Shown: one piece after another, positions 61,757-64,000 of the stretch | How the letters are laid out: the number at the start of each line of letters is the position of its first letter | Position numbering within the stretch: position 1 is the first letter of the stretch | Assembly (NCBI GenBank): GCA_016794345.1 | Contig: JAEUKE010000136.1 | Coordinates: forward strand, 1-64,000 | Length of the DNA stretch: 64,000 nt | Source of the DNA: Myxococcales bacterium | GTDB taxonomy: Bacteria > Myxococcota_A > Polyangia > Polyangiales > Polyangiaceae | Reading direction: 5' to 3' | Position numbers and translations under genes: made by a program | Notes under the pieces: model-generated | The model's input: the letters and a program-made list of their open reading frames with translations, nothing else | What the model was told of the DNA's origin: nothing | Database searches by the model: none

Positions 61757-62557
61757 GTGGTGAAATCCAAGCGCATGGTCCGTCTCTCGCCAGGTACCGT
61801 CCTCGCGATGGGGGCGCTGGCGACCGCTTCGTTCGTCGCCGCGCTTGGAGCGGGCTGCGGAGGGACCGAGTTCCCGAACGAAGGTCCGGGCCAGCCCTAT
61901 GACCGCGCCACCGCCGCGGTGCCCATCGGGATGGTGGGCGTCTGCAAGCGGCCGTTCAGCCGGCGGCCGCCCCTCGTGAACCCGACGCTCTGGGAGCACG
62001 CGAAGTCGTGCAAGAGCGACACGCCCAAGAGCTTCGTGCGGATCGGCTACGGTCACGAGAGCAACGTCGAGGCTCAGCGCAAGGTCGAGCGCATGATGGA
62101 GGCGCTCCGGGACGGCCCCAAGACCGACGGCGGCAACACGACCGTCCTCGCCATGCTCCGCTCGATCCGCACCGAGGGACAGAACGATCGGTGGCTCCAG
62201 GATCGCATCCAGCGCGAGAGTGTGAGGACGAGTCCCTGCGACTTCACCTACTTCCTCAACACGATGGAGGGCCAGTCGCAGCGGCTCAGGAACGGCGACC
62301 GCTGCGCCGTCTACGCCTACGACCAGGTGGACAAGCAGGAGGTCTGCCTGTTCGACACCAAGGTGGAGGAGGCCGTCTGGCTCACGAGCGCGTGGGCCTG
62401 CACCACCCAGAGCGGCGTCGTGGGCAAGGGGGAGAGCTGCCACAAGCTCTGCGCCTTCGACGACTACTGCACCAGCCAGGCGAGCTGCGCGGCACCCGAT
62501 CTCGATCTGACGCTCTGCGCCCTCGGCGTCTGCGTTCCGACGATGGAGCCCATCTGA
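61757..62557 (+). CDS. Lipoprotein of unknown function
   Basis: About 266 residues (GTG 61757; ATG 61775 possible). The signal peptide ends with lipobox LGAGC. The mature part has nine Cys, clustered in CTTQSGVVGKGESCHKLC and CTSQASC. No known domain is recognisable. It lies after the YbdK-like ligase on the same strand, 74 bases away. Possibly a separate transcript. Confidence 0.65.
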   Translation: MVKSKRMVRLSPGTVLAMGALATASFVAALGAGCGGTEFPNEGPGQPYDRATAAVPIGMVGVCKRPFSRRPPLVNPTLWEHAKSCKSDTPKSFVRIGYGHESNVEAQRKVERMMEALRDGPKTDGGNTTVLAMLRSIRTEGQNDRWLQDRIQRESVRTSPCDFTYFLNTMEGQSQRLRNGDRCAVYAYDQVDKQEVCLFDTKVEEAVWLTSAWACTTQSGVVGKGESCHKLCAFDDYCTSQASCAAPDLDLTLCALGVCVPTMEPI

Positions 62558-62563
62558 GGCGTT

Positions 62564-62585
62564 GCCGGCCTCTTGCGCGGCCGGC
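62564..62585 (+). terminator. GC-rich hairpin after the lipoprotein gene
   Basis: GCCGGCC (62564-62570) pairs with GGCCGGC (62579-62585) around an 8-base loop, 7 bases after the lipoprotein stop. There is no T-tract. It is a candidate for termination or for mRNA end protection. Confidence 0.35.
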
Positions 62586-62621
62586 CTCATTCGCGGACGA
62601 TGGCGCTCGGCGGTACCCCGT

Positions 62622-63998
62622 TTGAGCGCGCTCCCCATCCCTCAACCGCAGCCGGACGATGACGAAGACGTCCACTGGGCGCTGTCCACCGCCACCGCGC
62701 TCTGGGGCAGGGGAGAGACCCAGGAAGCGGTGAAGTGGCTGCGGCGCGCCGCAGAGTCGGCCTCCGACCAGAACAAGGACGAACGAGCGCTGGAGCTGTT
62801 CAAGGCCGCAGCCGACTGCGCCGCGCACCTGCAATCGCTCCCGCCCGGCGTCTCGCCTGCAGCGGCCTCGGCCCCGGCTGTCGCCGGGCCACCGCCGACC
62901 GAGGCGATGGGCAGCCGTCGGCAGCCAGCACCAGCAGCCCAGCTCTCGCAGACGCCGAGCCCGCCGCCGACGTCGACGATGCAACACAACCGGACGCCGC
63001 CGCCGCCGCCCGTCCGGCGTTCGTCGCTTCCGTCGTCGCCCCACGCGGGCGGGGGCGCGCGCGTCTCGTCGCCGGGGCCCATCCCGAGCCCGCCGGTGAA
63101 GACGCCGAACGTTCACGTGGCCTTCGCGGCCGGCCCGGTCTCGGCCGTCGAGCCGATGGCGCCGACGCTCCCACGCGGCGGCGGCAAGACGATGATGTCG
63201 ACCGGCAACTCGCGCCCGCACATCGCGAGCGCGAAGACGCTGACGAGCAACAACGACTTGCAGCAAGCGGTCGCGCGCGCCGACGCGATTGTCGGGCAGG
63301 GGGAGCACCGACCGCAGACGGCGATCGGGATCGGCGCGCTGGGGCCCGCGCAGGGCGGACACACCCCCGCGCAGCCGCAGCCGCGTGCGCACCAACCGAG
63401 CGGTGCGGATCTGCGCTCGCCGCCGAAGAGCGGCAGGAAAGGGACGAAAAGCGGTCGGCGCTCGAACCCGAACCTCCTGGCCGAGACGGAGGCCGCCGCG
63501 AGCGAGCCGGCGACTCGGCCCGTGCCGCCGGGCGCGGCAGCAGTCGTCCCGACGAAGCGCTTCGACGACGAGGTGACCGTCGAGCACGACCGGCCGACCG
63601 TCATCGTCCGATACGACGACCTCGACGAGAAGACGAACGTGATCGCGGGCCGATCGCGAGCGGCCGCGGCGGAGGAGCCGGCGCCGCCGAGCAGCCGCGG
63701 CAGGCGGCGCGGGTCGTCGACCGGCGTCGCCGCGGCCGCGGAGCCGGAGGACCGCAAGAAGACGGTCGTTCCGGGGAGCAGCGAGCCGCCGCCCGCGCTC
63801 GCCAACGAGCTCAGCCGGATCACGTCGTTCCGCGTCGCGCTCGTGTCGGACCCGGCGCGCGGCACGGTCGAGGTGCTTCCGCTCGTCCCGAACGAGCCGG
63901 CGCCGGCAGGCCTGGTCACGGCGATCCTCGTGCCGGTGGACGGGACGAGCAGCCGGCAGATCGCCGAGATCCTCGCGACGAAGAGACGTCGCAGTTAA
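62622..63998 (+). CDS. Low-complexity protein with a conserved N-terminal helical module
   Basis: About 458 residues from TTG 62622; the stop codon is two bases from the window end. Residues about 10-65 are a conserved helical module (DDDEDVHWALSTATALWGRG, EAVKWLRRAAESASDQN, ALELFKAAADCA), TPR-like. A long Pro/Ala/Ser/Arg-rich disordered region follows, then a C-terminal 60-residue beta-like part (ITSFRVALVSDPARGTVEVL). I associate the N-terminal module with myxobacterial proteins of unknown role. The TTG start is chosen because the conserved module begins there. Confidence 0.7.
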   Translation: MSALPIPQPQPDDDEDVHWALSTATALWGRGETQEAVKWLRRAAESASDQNKDERALELFKAAADCAAHLQSLPPGVSPAAASAPAVAGPPPTEAMGSRRQPAPAAQLSQTPSPPPTSTMQHNRTPPPPPVRRSSLPSSPHAGGGARVSSPGPIPSPPVKTPNVHVAFAAGPVSAVEPMAPTLPRGGGKTMMSTGNSRPHIASAKTLTSNNDLQQAVARADAIVGQGEHRPQTAIGIGALGPAQGGHTPAQPQPRAHQPSGADLRSPPKSGRKGTKSGRRSNPNLLAETEAAASEPATRPVPPGAAAVVPTKRFDDEVTVEHDRPTVIVRYDDLDEKTNVIAGRSRAAAAEEPAPPSSRGRRRGSSTGVAAAAEPEDRKKTVVPGSSEPPPALANELSRITSFRVALVSDPARGTVEVLPLVPNEPAPAGLVTAILVPVDGTSSRQIAEILATKRRRS

Positions 63999-64000
63999 CA

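Overview
The window is GC-rich, gene-dense chromosomal DNA that reads as a myxobacterium, most likely from the Sorangium/Polyangium side of the group. This is inferred from family content, not from a marker gene. The signs are four Ser/Thr protein kinases, PEGA/TPR proteins paired with kinases, several lipoproteins with Ser/Thr-rich linkers and CGNGxxExxEECD-type cysteine repeats, a subtilase with a MYXO-CTERM-like tail, and a large helical lipoprotein. I see no insertion sequence, prophage, CRISPR array or rRNA. No gap between genes exceeds about 220 bases.

Layout. 1-9.0 kb: 3' end of a tRNA, a GST-like protein, a small DUF1963-like protein, a minus-strand M50 protease-dut-hypothetical group, an SGNH-like lipoprotein, a cysteine-repeat lipoprotein and a PlsC acyltransferase. 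7.35-9.9 kb (minus): a bufferin-type RiPP locus with a Cys-rich lipoprotein precursor (BufA-like), the MNIO/DUF692 enzyme (BufB), the DUF2063 partner (BufC) and a YjbQ/UPF0047 protein. The last three genes overlap by 1-4 nt. An inverted repeat separates precursor from enzyme.

10.0-20.8 kb (plus): a ten-gene menaquinone operon. It begins with a GbsR/MarR-type regulator whose promoter carries a perfect 11-bp inverted repeat. It continues with a polyprenyl diphosphate synthase, DAHP synthase and menG, F, D, H, A, C and E, nearly all with overlapping starts and stops. A convergent 4HBT thioesterase (20.8-21.2 kb) is a candidate for the missing DHNA-CoA hydrolase step. menB is not in the window.

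21.3-36.8 kb: surface and secreted proteins, a histidine-kinase remnant, a Nei-like glycosylase, a SUMF1-like protein with no visible start codon, a large subtilase, two divergent desaturases around an inverted repeat, an EVE protein, an apparent membrane-tethered sigma factor and a 1425-residue helical lipoprotein. 36.9-43.0 kb: a complete oligopeptide ABC transporter whose binding protein carries an inserted SH3-like region of about 180 residues. 43.1-49.6 kb: a GST-TetR pair, a kinase, pgi, a hydrolase and an acyltransferase.

49.7-64 kb: a kinase fused to a membrane region and an ExbD-like domain, a TerB-like protein, a tRNA-Val/tRNA-Asp pair with its promoter, a duplicated PEGA-kinase-PEGA-kinase block, a Cys-rich lipoprotein, an ATP-grasp/GCS2 ligase pair, a lipoprotein, and a low-complexity protein that ends two bases before the window does.
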